Positions 24,175-37,112 of a stretch of 64,000 nt of DNA are shown here, piece after piece. The number at the start of each line of letters is the position of its first letter. The stretch's first letter is position 1. This DNA comes from Flaccisagitta enflata. Taxonomy: Eukaryota > Chaetognatha > Sagittoidea > Aphragmophora. Position numbers and translations under genes: made by a program. The stretch lies in assembly GCA_965153355.1 (NCBI GenBank), contig OZ231127.1, positions 75,826,001 to 75,890,000 on the forward strand, given 5' to 3'. The notes under the pieces are model-generated. The model saw only the letters and a list, made by a program, of their open reading frames with translations. It was not told where the DNA came from and did no database searches.

Positions 24175-24842
24175 TTTTTTTTTTTGTGGAGTTTTGAAAA
24201 AAAGCTATTCCACTTCATGTCAATCAGAAACGAGTGAGGCAAATGTGCAACAGTAATTTTCCAATAAATCAATAAGTTTCAAAGCAACACAGCATAAGGA
24301 TGTCCGTACAGAGAAATCGCTGATTTGTGCCTGTGAAAAGCAAGGATAGATAAGTCACTGGTATATATTTCGTTTATTGGTGGTAGCATAAATTTCGAAA
24401 AAAGTAGAGGAGACGAAGTCCCTTCGGTCTTTTTGAGTCCTGCAGAGGATTTCCCTTTGTTTTAAGAGGCGTTTGGGAAAGTTGGTGCATTATGGGGGCA
24501 GAATGGGACTACGCATGAAATTGATAGCTAAGAAAGAACTAATTCTCCTCTTTCAGATGACGCCAAGCAGAATTCTGTGCGATTGATAGTTTTGGAGCTA
24601 TGATTTTTTAAATCTTTTTATATTTATTGTCATTTTTCGCATTTTTCCCAAAAACGAGGAGTCGAGTTAGTTGAAGTCTATTTGAATATTGAAATGTCCC
24701 AGGTGATGATTGTGTATCCTGGCAGCACAGTCTCTCTCATTTCAACTCTGGATGCTATGAGAGGCTTTGTCCGTCAGTCCATCCATTGGTCTGTTAGTCC
24801 GTCTGTCCATCCAAGTGAAAAAGTGGAAAAACAAGCGGTCTA

Positions 24843-25456
24843 CAACCTTGGAAATAAGTTTATTGCATCACTTAAAGCCGCATATCTCTTTTACAAATAA
24901 AAAAATCTTAGAAAAATTGGTGAGATTCTGAAACGTCTTTGAATTTTCTAGCAGTTGGCGCAAACTGCACTAGTGTGCATCTAATCGTTTAGAAATGAGA
25001 GCTGAATGAAGTTAGGTACCTCTAGAAAAATGGCATAAAAATGGCATTATTAAAACCTGGTTCAAGGAAGATGGCGCGCCCACTCACTGGCTGTCTCAAC
25101 AAAGCAATGGCATCAAAAGCACATAGTCAAAGGACAAACACTGCTCCAGTTGGCCCCGAAACAGCCCAGATATCAACCTGATTGAATCACTATGGTCCCA
25201 ATTGAAGAAATGGAAAAGTCAGGAAAGTGCGACATAGATGGCAGGATTAAAAAGAATCGCGCTCAAGTCTGGAGGAAGATCACACTATCATACCTTCAGC
25301 CGCAGTGCAAAAGTATGCTGAGACACAGGAGAGCGTTTGGAAAGGTCAAGGAGGGCAGTAACCAAGTATCAAGATTAATACAGACATGTTTATTGTATCA
25401 TCTTGTCCATAAGACGCCTCTTAGTCAAAAATGCGATAAACTTTTTTCCAAGATAG
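24843..25456 (+). mobile_element. Tc1-like element, internally deleted
   Basis: Flanked by TA (24841-24842 and 25457-25458). The ends are imperfect inverted repeats (CTTGGAAATAAGTTTATTGC and the complement of GCGATAAACTTTTTTCCAAG). The other inverted arm near 35712 carries the empty site GGTCTAGATGC with a single TA. At 614 bp it is about half the usual Tc1 length. Confidence 0.8.
25053..25330 (+). pseudogene. Tc1/mariner transposase fragment
   Basis: Frame-shifted remnant of the DDE catalytic region. One frame gives FKEDGAPTHW, which matches the block around the second catalytic Asp in Tc1 transposases. Downstream, another frame reads WPRNSPDINLIESLWSQLKK, the signature around the third catalytic acidic residue (the Glu in LIESLW). 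The N-terminal DNA-binding part is absent and the frame is broken by stops, so it is inactive. Confidence 0.8.
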
Positions 25457-27659
25457 TAGATGCTTGTGTGTGGGGGTTGAGGTTGGGGTGTGGATGGGGG
25501 TTGGATGCCTCTGTCCACCTGTCTGCAACGATATTGTAACTCCGTGTTACATGAGAGAAGGGGAGTGAAAGAGAGCGAGAAATGAGAATGGGAGAGAGAA
25601 AGAAAGAGAGATAGAGAGAAAGAGACGGACAAACAAAGAACAAACAGAGATACACATGTAGAGAGTGAAACAAACCAAAAAGATGCCCTGTGAAAAAAAA
25701 AGGCAATCAACCAGACAAAACACATCACAAGAAATTCCAAAACCTCACACTTACGACTTTTTTCCTACGGCGAGAGCCGCCTTTATTGTAACGAAATCAT
25801 TTAAGATGGAGATTAGAAATAACGTGAGACGACAGCAATCCTTTTACCTATTGAACCATCATCAGAAAAGTGAGATGCGTATCTTTAGGTCCGGAGGGTT
25901 TGACAGTTAAAATATGTAGATCGTGAATTCTCAATATGGTCAATACTAAATGCAAATGGTTGAACCAAGATTGCAAGTTCATGACCGATACTCACACTCC
26001 TTACACGGAGGTCTACAATTGAATATCTGTCACACTTTCCTTTATCAGTATTTGATTGACGGTCTTTTTTTTGAAGTAGTTATCAAGGCAATGTAGAAAA
26101 AAACACTCCTCTGCTGTGCATCGATAAGAGTTGCGTGTTTTTGTTTACCCAAGTGGTAACATCGAGAACCATTTGCAGTCTTGACTGCGACGAGATTGCG
26201 GGCGTCTCCCCTTTTTTTTCCATTTTCACCCTCTGCACATTGCGCCACCGTCATTGGTTGTGGGCCTATTCGGTTTGTTTTTGTTTTTGTTTTGTTTTTG
26301 TTTTTCGCCATTTTTTTCTCATTTTCACCCTCCGCAGTTCGCACAATGTCCTGATGTTTATGATTTTAAGAATCTTCCTTTTTTCCCCCATTTTTTCACC
26401 CTCTTCACATTGCGCAAGGTATGATTGTTGCCTCTTCTTTTTATATCTTAACTTCCAAAAATTGTGCCATGCTCGATGATTGCAGGAGTCTCGCTGTTGT
26501 TCCTATTTTCAGCATCTGCACATTGCAACTGATCTCATTGCCAGTGTCTCAGGGTGAGAAAAAAATTCATATTTTCTATTCTTATCATCTACATAATGTA
26601 GCCAAAAACAAAATGCAGTGACAATGATTGATACATTTTGGTGGAAAGTGTGATGCTTTGTCGTTAAAGTGGCAACGATGCCGTGACAAGGGAAAATCGC
26701 CTCACAACCGCAATTCCATTCTTGATTCTGTCTTTTATGTTGTTGTCTTTCTGTTTTTTACTGTCTACCTCATTTGTTTCCCGCCTGTCATCTCGTATCT
26801 ACGCCAATTTGCAGTCCTCGCAGCCTTAACCACTTTCCATTTGTCTGTATTTTAATCTGTACGTCTGTTGTTATGGTTGTGTGGCTGTCTTTCTGTCTCT
26901 CTCTCTCTCTCTCTCTTTCCTCCCCTTTCTCTTTCATGTTCCCGTTTTTCCCCTCACACAGTCACTCAAGTCTGAGACGTAGAGAAATCAGAATTTCAAA
27001 TGAGGGAAAAATATGCGCATCGACGTTTTTTGTCTTCGGAGAACAAGTTATCAGATCTGATATTAGCTTTAGAGATATTCGCGCGAATCGCTGAGCCTGG
27101 ATGTACAAGAGCGCGTAATCTGTGGCATCGAAAACCCATTTGTTTGTGACACAAACCACATTTCGTATTGGAAAGAAAAAAAAAAGAGCTAACTGAGGCG
27201 CTACCGGAAGTACAAAGTCCTCTTTCAGTTGCCTTTTTGGCGATAATGCGTGTCATGAGAGAAGAACTTTCATTTCGTGATTCGATAGCAATCGTTTATT
27301 AAAGACTCTCATGAGTCATGAGTCTGTTTTGATGGCACGACGTTTTGATTGCTCTTCATCTTTATTTGCGGACACTCGACTCTCTGCGTTGCTGTGTCGG
27401 TCGGTTCGTCCGTCCGTGTAATAGAGCGGAATCTAACTGTAGTTGTTCATGTGTCTGTGTCTTGTGTCTTGTGCTGGCGAGTTAACTGGCACACTCAGCT
27501 CTTGACTGAGTCTCTAAGTCGACTTTTTTATTCTCTCTTGGTTTGGAATAGTTTTGTGGGCAGGTGATTACCAACAGTTTGTCAGCGAAATGACCGCAAA
27601 TCACGAATTAATGAAATATAAAATGAAATGATAAATGAATAAATAATTGAAGAAAAAAA

Positions 27660-27866
27660 ATAGAAATGAAGAAATGAATGAATGAATGGAGGGAGGAAGG
27701 GAGGAATGAATGAATGAAGGGAGGAAGGGAGTAAAGAATGAATGAAGGGATGAATGAATGAATGAATGAATGAATGAATATATGAATGAATGAATGAATG
27801 AATGAATGAATGAATGAATGAATGAATGAATGAATGAATGAATGAATTGAATGAATGAATGGAGGA
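27660..27866. repeat. (GAAT)n microsatellite
   Basis: GAAT tetranucleotide tract with GAGG interruptions at its left end. Confidence 0.95.
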
Positions 27867-27929
27867 ATAAAAAATGATGGATAAAAGAATCGAAATTCAT
27901 CCTCATTTGACCCCATCAACTGTTTGAAG

Positions 27930-28800
27930 GTGTTTCTGTTGAGGTCTGTTTGAGGAAGTCTTTGTGAATCACTTCATGCACTGTTTGTTGAAACACATTC
28001 TCAGTGAGGCTGGTTGTGAATAATTTCATTCAGTGACTGTAAAGGTGATCTTAGTTGGGTCGGTTTGAATGAGTTTCTGGGCATTACCTCATCCACTGAC
28101 TGAAACGGATTTCTTAATGAGGTCGGTTTGAATGAGTTTCTGTGAATTACTTCATCCACTGATTGAGAAGGAGTGGGTTTAAATGAGTATTTACTGACTG
28201 TGAAGGTGTTGTGGGTGAGATTATTTTGACTGAGTTAAGCCGAATCACTTCACCCACTGACTGAGAAGGTGTTCTCTGTGAGATCAGTTTGAGTTTTACT
28301 GAATCAACTGAGTTTTCGAAAGGTGTTCTCAGTGAGATCAGTTTGAATGAATTCAACTGAATCACTACACCCACTGACTGAGAAGGTGTTCTCTGTGAGA
28401 TCAGTTTGAATGAATTCAACTGAATCACTTCACCCACTGACTGAGAGGGTGCTCTCTGCGAGATCAGTTTGAATGAATTTAGCTGAATCACTACACCCAT
28501 TGACTGAGAAGGTGTTCTCTGTGAGATCAGTTTGAATGAATTCAACTGAATCACTTCACCCACTGACTGAGAGGGTGCTCTCTGTGAGATCAGTTTGAAT
28601 GAATTTAACTGAATCACTACACCCACTGACCGAAAACATGTTCTTGGTGAGGTTGGTTTGAATGAAAACAACTGAATCACATCCACTGACTGAGAAGAGG
28701 TTCTCAGTGAGGTCGGTTTGAATGAATTTAACTGAATCACTACACCCACTGACTGAGAAGGTGTTCTTGGTGAGGTCGGTTTGAATGAGTTTATGTGAAT
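27930..28800. repeat. 63-bp minisatellite with an open - strand frame
   Basis: About 13 units with consensus around GAGAAGGTGTTCTCTGTGAG, ATCAGTTTGAATGAATT and CAACTGAATCACTTCACCC. Because the unit is a multiple of three, the - strand is open for 250 codons (28147-28899) with a 21-residue repeat containing QLNSFKLISQRTPSQ. Nothing else supports a gene, so I call it a repeat. Confidence 0.8.
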
Positions 28801-29439
28801 CACGTTTCGTTGGAATGATGGCCAAAGGTGTTCGAGATAAGAAGGAAAGGCCGTGGGTGGGATCAAAGGCTGCGGCCTTTCCTCAACCTGGATCAACATT
28901 CAACCGCTTCCGCTATTTCCGCCATCGCTGCCGCCGCCACTGCCGCTGCCACCGCTCCCGCAAACGCTGCAGTCTTAACGACTCAAATGATGTGAATTTC
29001 AAATAACCGTTACGCCAACCTTAAGTCCCACCTTCGTGCCCCGGGGGAAGACAAGAATGATCGACCGACAGAGAGAGAGAGAGAGATGAGCCCACCGGCA
29101 GGACGAGAAACAGACCGACTCCATGCTTACTTTTGGAGTTGCATACAAAATTTTTAAGACTTGTGTTTTAAACGACTTGTGTTTTAAGCGGCTGAAATTT
29201 AAAGTCTCAAATAAAAAGTAAAACGGGGTTACAATATCATTCCAGACGAGTGGACAGGGGCATACGACCCTGATTCAAACCCCCTTCCCTTCCCCACACA
29301 CACCTTCGCTCACACAATCACATCTGCAGTATTACCTCTGTGTCTACTGAACGTTGGCAACCTGTTTCTCTGAACTTTATTTTGTTTAAACACTGGACAA
29401 AATCTCCCTTTCTTTTTCTGTCATACCCGCCAATGACTT

Positions 29440-32140
29440 GTACTTCGAAAGCACGCGTGTGGCCATGTCATTCTTTTTTAAAGCCCTCGTGTGTATTAGT
29501 CTGTACCTAAATGACAAAAAGCAAAACAATTGATATTCTGCCAGCAGATCATGTTGTGGGACTGACTCAGGCTTCTATTGAAATCAAAATTGGCTTTGAA
29601 ATTCTACTTTAAGGTGGCCGCGCATTACCCTCTATTGTCCTTACTCCTATAGGAAATCCAAAATTTAAAAAAAAACTCAAATTTCAATTCTGTCTGCAGA
29701 TTTGGAATCGGCAGAAAAAAAAAACTGTCAATTTAATGTGTTTTCCCTTTTTTGATAATCCAATTAGAAGGTGGTCAAAAGTACTGTCAAATATCGCAAG
29801 ACATACCTTTTTTTTAATTTCTTTGTAAAATTGTTGAACTTACCCTTTTCAAGAATCTTTAGCATGGATTTTGATAATGATCCCGAAGGAATTTTGAAAA
29901 AAGAAAAGCACTTTCAACAGACAGTTTTTCATGTAGATTGCAAATCTGCTGTCATGAATTTGATTTGAGCAATTTGTAGCTATGTCATTCTTTTTTAAGC
30001 ACATGTGTGTATGTGGTCATGTCATTCTCTTTTTAAGCATGGATGTGTAAATGGCCATGTCACTATTTTTTCAAGCACGGGTGTGTATGTGGCCATGTCA
30101 TTATTTTTTTAAGCCCACGTGTGTATGTGGCCATGTTTTTCTTTTTTTAGGCACGCATGTGTATGTGGCCATGTCTTTCTCTTTTTAAGCATGCGTGTGT
30201 ATGTGGCCATGTCATTCTTTTTTTAAGCACACGTGTGTATGTGGCCATTGGCCTGTACCTAAATGACAAAAAGCAATAAAATCACCATTCTACGAGCAGA
30301 CATGTTGTGGGACTGTCTCAGGCTTCTATTGAAATCAATATTGGCTTTGAAATTTGACTTTTAGGGAGCAGCGCCTTACCTTCTATTCTCCTCACCCCTA
30401 TAGGAAATCCAAAATTTCATTTAAGAATCTTTAGTGTGGGAAAAAAGAGAAGCACTTTCAACTGAAAGTTTTTCATGCAAATTTCAAATCTGCCAACAAA
30501 AGTTTGATTTTAGCAATTTGAAATCTTTTTTTTTTTTTAACCCATGGAAAGTTCAAGGTAAGGCGCGGCAACCAAGATGTAAACCTATAAAGCTAAAAAT
30601 GATGACAATAGAAGCCCAAGACAGCTCCACAACAACAACTGCTCGTAGAATTTTGATTTTTTAGGAGTTAGTCATTTCAGTACAGGCAAGTGGCCATGTC
30701 ATTCTTTTTTTTAAGCCCACGTGTGTATGTGGCAATGTCATTCTTTTTTTAAGGACACGTGTGTATGTGGCCATGTCGTTCTTTTTTTAAGCATGCATGT
30801 GTATGTGGCCATGTCATTCTTTTCTAAGCACCCATGTGTCTGTGGCCATGTCATTCTTTTTTAAGCATGCATGTGTATGTGGCCATGCCATTCTTTTTTT
30901 AAGCACGCATGTGTATGTGGCCATGACATTATCTTTTTAAGCATGGGTGTAGGGAGACCGTAATTAGCCTTATGTTTTTTTTCTGAACACTAGCAATCTC
31001 TGCCTTCATTCCTCAATAACATGACAGCCGAGCATTGGGAGAACCGCGTGGCTGGTAGTAAGATCAGGAAGAAGCTGGCATGTTTTTTCTATTCTCCACT
31101 GTTTATTGATTGTCAAATTCACTCCAATGCTATTATTCGCGATCCTTCTTATGAGATTTTAAGCAATCTATTAGGTCCTCACTTTCTATGAGGCTGGTTG
31201 TTCTCAAGCCTAAGTGTGGCCCAACTAACATGACTACTAGCGCCACATTCAGGCTGAGCTGTGATTGGTTGTTGGGTCATGTCATGAACGCTCATTGGTT
31301 GGTGCATCATATGTTGTTAAGAGTCATAAATTTTACGTTACATAGGGAAAATCGTGGCACCCAATGGCATAGCTTAGAATGTTTAAGCAGTTAAGCAGGG
31401 AATTAGCATCAGTACAAGAAATTTACGTCAGTGTCTAAACTCTAAAATTTATCAACTTTTCCTTCAGAGCAGCTGAAATGTTGTTACTTTTCCAAGAGGT
31501 GAGAAAACAGATGTTTTCAGATGAGGGATAACTCGAGTTTGAATTTTCTCAACGAATGTGATTCATATCAAGCCCATTGAGTCCTTAGACTCCATAAAAC
31601 CCTAGAAATCATGATAGTTCTAAATGACCGACCCTCCCCACATGATGGGTGTGTATGTGGCCATGTCATTCTTTATTTAGCACATGTGTATGTGGCCATG
31701 TCTTTCTTTTTTCAAGCACGCATGTGTATGTGGCCATGTCTTTTTTTTAAGCACGGGTGTGCATGTGGCCATGTCATTCTTTTTTTTTTAGCACGCATGT
31801 GTATGTAGCCATATCATTCTTTTTTTAAGCACGCGTGTGTATGTGGTCATGTCATTCTTTTCTAAGCATGCATGTGTATGTGACCATGTCATTCTTTTTT
31901 TAAGCACGAATGTGTGTATGGCCATGTCAATATTTTTTCAAGCACGGGTGTGTATGTGGCCATGTCATTCCTTTTTTAAGCACGCATGTGTATGTGGCCA
32001 TGTGTTTCTTTTTTTAAGCACGCGTGTGTATGTGGCCATGTCATTCTTTTTTAAAGCGCGCGTGTGTATGTGCCCATGTCATTCTTTTTTAAAGCGCGCG
32101 AGTGTATGTGCCCATGTCATTCTTTTTTTACGCCGTCTCT
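29440..32140. repeat. Composite of 33-36-bp minisatellite blocks
   Basis: Unit around GTGTATGTGGCCATGTCATT plus CTTTTTTTAAGCACGC. Arrays lie at about 29980-30250, 30690-30960 and 31640-32130, with a single unit near 29455. The spacers are themselves related: 29500-29670 and 30252-30420 are direct copies (CCTATAGGAAATCCAAAATTT), and 30540-30680 is an inverted, diverged copy. 30.96-31.64 kb shows nothing recognisable. Confidence 0.8.
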
Positions 32141-33169
32141 TGAGTCTTAGCCAAGATCTTCTTTCCGTATTCTGACAGAGACCCCCTTTCGCCATTTATA
32201 CGACCTCGTTACCATATCGTATGGGCATTTTCGTCATGAAGCTGGTTTTTATTCTCTCGCTTTTTTTCATTTGTTTTATATGTTATCTTTTTTCTCTCTT
32301 AGTTTTCTTTTTCTTCCAACGCATATGGAAAAGCTGCGATTAAGCGTTCCACATAACGTCTGGCTTCATGTACATCCGTCATTACTTAGCCATGTGTAAG
32401 AACTTGTCCTTTCAAGACTCTTCATTTCCATTTTAAAGGCAGCAGTGATCCTATCAATGATAGAATCATTCTACTATTTACTTGATAGTAAGTCCCTTTT
32501 CAACTGTATTGTTTATCCATTTTCTAGTAAAGAGTCTCCAACTGTCACACTGCCGCAACTCCCCCGGTCGCAACGATACTGATACTGTTGGGGCGTAATT
32601 TATTTCGCCATTGTCCTCGGTCATTATTTTCAGCTGCTCTCTGTACCATAAAGCCAAAGCGCTACAGCTGGGCATTGTACATTTAACCTGTTTCACTTGT
32701 CACCACAAACACGCTCGATGAGAAACAACACGATTCCATTTGCATCCTCTTCCAGTCTTAAGGTTTTTCATCCTAAACCTTTATCATCGTTTCGTGGTTC
32801 TGGATCGTACTGCCGCGTTATTTGCAGGTCATAGTTTGAGTCTAAACGTTCTAATCTTCTAACGATCTGTAAGGGACAATACAAATTGTTAAAGTTTTAA
32901 GTTGCGGACTCACGACTCGAAAAGAGGCTTTGTCCGTCCATTGATCTATCCGTCCATCTGTCTGTCACGCTTGAGTGTGATAATGCATATAAAAGATGCC
33001 CCGATTTCGATATTTTGTTTGTACGTCCGCGACGGTACTGTAAAGACTAAAAGGAAAGACAGTCTTTTCTCAATGGGCGCATTTTCAGGACGGGCGTGAT
33101 AATCTTTACCATCATTTGTCTACATAACCTATTCATAATCCTATATTTATCTCTAAACCCATCTATTAA

Positions 33170-34129
33170 CTATGGCAAAAAAAAAAACCAAACAACTTTT
33201 GAGAGAGCAAAAAAGTATGAAGATGTTGACCAATTTGCATAAAATTTACAGTGACTGATAACCATGATATGGACTATGTCTGGTTAAAATTATATCAAAA
33301 TCCGTTGAAAACTTTAGCCGTTATCACGTTTTTACTGAAGTCACCTCATTTTTGGACTGCCAGAGATGACGTTTATCCTAAATCAAAATAATACCATTTT
33401 TAGTAAAATTGGCATTGTGCAAAAAGTTTTGGGAGTTTTGTCATGATTTTTGAACTGTAGTCTGATGGTAATATTTACTAATACTAGGCAAAATTCGCAT
33501 CTACTCAGATGAAGTCTAGTGGGGTAGATAATGGTTGATTGTAAGCTTGCTCAGGATAAGAAATATTCTGCTACCTGTTAGAATATTTTTGCAATTTGGG
33601 GGACAAAAAATGCTTCAATCTTCACAAAAATTTTACTGAAGATGAATCATATGTACAAAAGTTCCCAGTTAAAAAATCATGATAATTGGTAGAAAACTCT
33701 GGCCTTAGCATCGATTTATATTTCAGATTTCATCTTCATTTACTTCACTCTAAAATCCACAAAAAAAGTTTTAGAAAACATGCTGTTTCTGCTAAAATAA
33801 TCGGAGTTTTGTAATGAAATTTTTATCACAGCCTGCTAACAATGTGGTCTACTTCCAGTTCAAATTTCATCAAAATCGGACTAGATTTAGTATGGTTTTT
33901 TTAAGTTTGTTTATTCATTCTTAGTAAATTCTTATGTGTGTACATTGTTTTGACAAGCACTTTTAAAAATTCTATAATTCTCAAACTATTCAGAGCAGGT
34001 CATTGATTTTTTCAGTGAAGCTTAATGATACTAAAAAGTAACTTCAGTAAAAATTTCAGCACACTGGGTGAATTTTCAAAGGATTTATGAGCAAAAGAAG
34101 TAACTGTTTGGTTTTTTTTTTTGCCATAG
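33170..34129. mobile_element. 960-bp MITE flanked by TTAA
   Basis: The ends CTATGGCAAAAAAAAA and its complement are followed by an inverted ACCAAACA, giving TIRs of about 25 bp. TTAA is present on both sides (33166-33169 and 34130-34133). The TTAA target resembles piggyBac, but the ends do not start CCC, and a TA target would also fit. Interior is AT-rich without a transposase. Confidence 0.65.
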
Positions 34130-34230
34130 TTAATTATTTCTATGCCATCTTTTTTCCGTTTTTTTTTCATCCCCTCCCTCTTACTCCCTTCGTTTTTCCC
34201 TTCCTTTCATTTTTCCTTTCATTTCTCCCT

Positions 34231-34850
34231 TTTGGGCAGCGGCCCCGAAGGTGCCGATGACCTATGCTTTCACACAGGAGAAAATTCTCTTCCTTCTCCT
34301 TCTTCTCCTTCTCCGTCCACTCCCTCAACCAGCATTAAAGCCCAAAATCTAGCCTCGAGGCTCAATTATTAGCCTTGAGGCTCAAATTCCAGCCTAGAGG
34401 CTCAAATTCCAGCTACCAGCCTCAAATTCCAGCCTCAAAGCTTAAAATCCAGCCTCAAGGCTCAAATTGAGCCTCAAGGCTCAAATTGAGCCTCAAAGCC
34501 CAGAATCCAGCCTCTTAAGCCTCCCCAGCCTCTCCACTTCTCCTTCCTCTTCTCCTCCTTCTCTGTCCAAAAATCCAGCCTCGAGGCTCAAATTCCAACC
34601 GTGAGGCTCATATTCCAGCTTCAAGCCTCAAATTCAGCCTTGAGGCTAAATATCTGGTCACATGGCCCCAATTCCAGCCTCCAAGCTCAAATTGCAGCCT
34701 CTAGGCTCAAGTCCCAACATAAAGCCTCCAAAATAACTAAGCATAGGTCATCAGCCACTTCGGGGCCGCTGCCCCTCTCTTTATCACACATCCACTCACA
34801 CTCACAGGGGCAACGGGTACCGCTGACCATCTAACGCTTTTGCGACTTTT
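34231..34850. mobile_element. TGGGCAGCGG foldback element with minisatellite core
   Basis: Left end TGGGCAGCGGCCCCGAAGG, then GATGACCTATGCTTTCACAC. The right end is the complement (GCATAGGTCATC, CTTCGGGGCCGCTGCCC) and a conserved tail GACCATCTAACGCTTTTGCG. The core is about 17 units of a 20-24-bp repeat (CTCAAATTCCAGCCTCGAGG). Confidence 0.75.
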
Positions 34851-35387
34851 TTTTTCATAGATTTCTTTTTCCCGACTTCCTTTCATTCAAGAAATCGTTT
34901 TTGTCATCTTCTCTTTCCAAACTTCCTCTTCAAGGATTTTTTTCCCATCCTCTTTTTTTCTTTTTTTTTCGATAGAAATGATCTAGAAACATGTTATCCA
35001 TACAAAAGTTGTCTTCTTCGGGCAACCTCTTTGAGCTGCGTTCCCAATAGTTTGAGTTTATCTGTAGGAGACATCTTTTATGGCATTAATTTTTTCCAAC
35101 AGGATGAACAGTTCCCTTTACTTAATCTCTCTTCATCAAAAAAGGGAAAAAAAGAAGAAAAGAAATGATTAGACGAGGCCGTGAAAGAAGAAACGGGGAA
35201 ATGAGCTGAATGAGCAAGCAAACTAGCAAGCAAGAACGATTGATATTGATCAAGAACAGGGCCTGGTACACCTCCCCTGTCCCAGTGAATTGGCAATAAT
35301 TTAGTAGCAAGTAGACATAGTAATAGAAGGTCGTTATTAATTCATAAAACAACGCTTGATAGTTAGTTATCTTTAGCTGCCTTTACC

Positions 35388-36170
35388 TACCAATAAAGGC
35401 GGCTCTCGCCGTAGGAAAAAAAGTCGTAGGTTCGAGGTTTTGGAACTTTTTCTGATTGTGTTTTGTCTGGTTGATTGCCTTTTTTTCCCTGGGCATCTTT
35501 TTGGTTTGTTCCACTCTCTACATGTGTTTCTCTGTTTGTTCTTTGTTTGTCCGTCTCTTTCTCTCTTTCTCTTTCTCTTTCTCTCTCCCATTTTCATTTT
35601 TTCTCTCCCCTTCTCTCATGTAACACGGGGTTACAATATCGTTGCGGACAGGTGGACAGAGGCATCCAACCCCCATCCACACCCCAACCTCAACCCCCAC
35701 ACACAAGCATCTAGACCATATGTTTTTCCACTTTTTCACTTGGAGGGACAGATGGACCAACAGACCAATGGATGGACTGACAGACAAAGCCTCTCATAGC
35801 GTCCAGAGTTGAAATGAGAGAGACTGTGCTGCCAGGATACACAATCATCACCTGAGACATTTCAATATTCAAATAGACTTCAACTAACTCGATTCCTCGT
35901 TTTGGGGAAAAATGCGAAAAATGTGAAAAAATATAAAAAGATTTTAAAAATCATAGCTCCAAAACTATCAGTCGCACAGAATTCTGCTTGGCGTCATGTG
36001 AAAGAGGGGAATTAGTTCTTTCTTAGCTATTAATTTCATGCGTAGCCCCATTCTGCCCGAAAAATGCATCAACTTGCCCAAACGCCTCTTAAAACAAAGG
36101 GAAATCCGTTTTCCTCTGCAGGACTCAAAAAGACCGAAGGGACTTCGTCTCTTTGCCTTTTTTCCAAATC
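35388..36170. repeat. Right arm of the inverted duplication (uninterrupted)
   Basis: Complement of 24398-25795 without the Tc1-like insertion. It contains a D-subtype hairpin element body from about 35622 (GGTTACAATATCGTTGCGGA) whose 3' hairpin is degraded. The two arms lie about 9.6 kb apart within one intron, so a transcript could fold on itself. Confidence 0.85.
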
Positions 36171-36776
36171 ATCGACGAAAAATTGTGACTGAGACCAAGG
36201 TGAATCTCGTCTAAATGGTAAGAAGGCCACCCAAAGCCACCCATAGATCAAGTTAAAATAACTCAAAGACGGTTTTGATGCGTGGGAAAAAAAACACGTC
36301 TAGGCACGGAAAGCGAAATATCAAATGATTTCTGGGACTCTAAATTCTGATCGAAATTTGAGCCCCTGGTTTTGGACGCGAACATCCACTACCAAATGCA
36401 AAAGAAGGAAAAAACGAAAACGCTTTTGAAACAAGAAGGGTCGAAAAATACAAGAGAAGATTTTGTAAATCACTGTTTTCAATGCTTAATAATCCACATT
36501 ATATATGACATAATGCATAGCACCACAGCTCTTTCTTAAAATTGGTTCTGGTTGGCATAGTAGATATGCAGCTCACTTGCACCTGAGGCATCATTATCTA
36601 AAAAAAACCAAGCTGGGTAAAGTGCATCTACCATCCCTCCTCAAACCAGCTAAAATCACCCTTAAACCAGCCAAACCACCCTCATAAGCATCCATTTACC
36701 TTCAGAAGCGAAAGCTACCCTTCCAAGCCTTAACTCAAAAAACAATGAAACGGTTTGAAGGGCTGTGAGACCCTCA

Positions 36777-36884
<108 letters not shown>

Positions 36885-37112
36885 TTCGCTGCGGCGTGAC
36901 GTCGTCCTCTTGACACATTCCCTTAAGTTGGGAGACAATTTAGCACGTTAGCCGTTGTTATGCGAATTTCTAAGTGAGCCATTAACACGACACTTTCTCA
37001 AGAGTTTTGATTTCAATTTAAGTGAGTAGACGCTTCCCATTCGCTTTAAGATTTGTATAAACAAAGAGTAGACTTCCGCTATTCGTTGAAAGTTATGAAA
37101 AAAGAGCTTTTA

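Larger units (their letters stand above)
24398..25795. repeat. Left arm of a long inverted duplication
   Basis: Reverse-complement match to 35388-36170, for example GACGAAGTCCCTTCGGTC here and the complement near 36140. The match covers about 780 bp in two blocks separated here by a Tc1-like insertion at 24843-25456. The arms include a degenerate D-subtype hairpin element (GGGTGTGGATGGGGGTTGG). Confidence 0.85.

Noticed and set aside
35430-35460. GGTTCGAGG as a tRNA T-arm
   Set aside because: No cloverleaf could be built around it.
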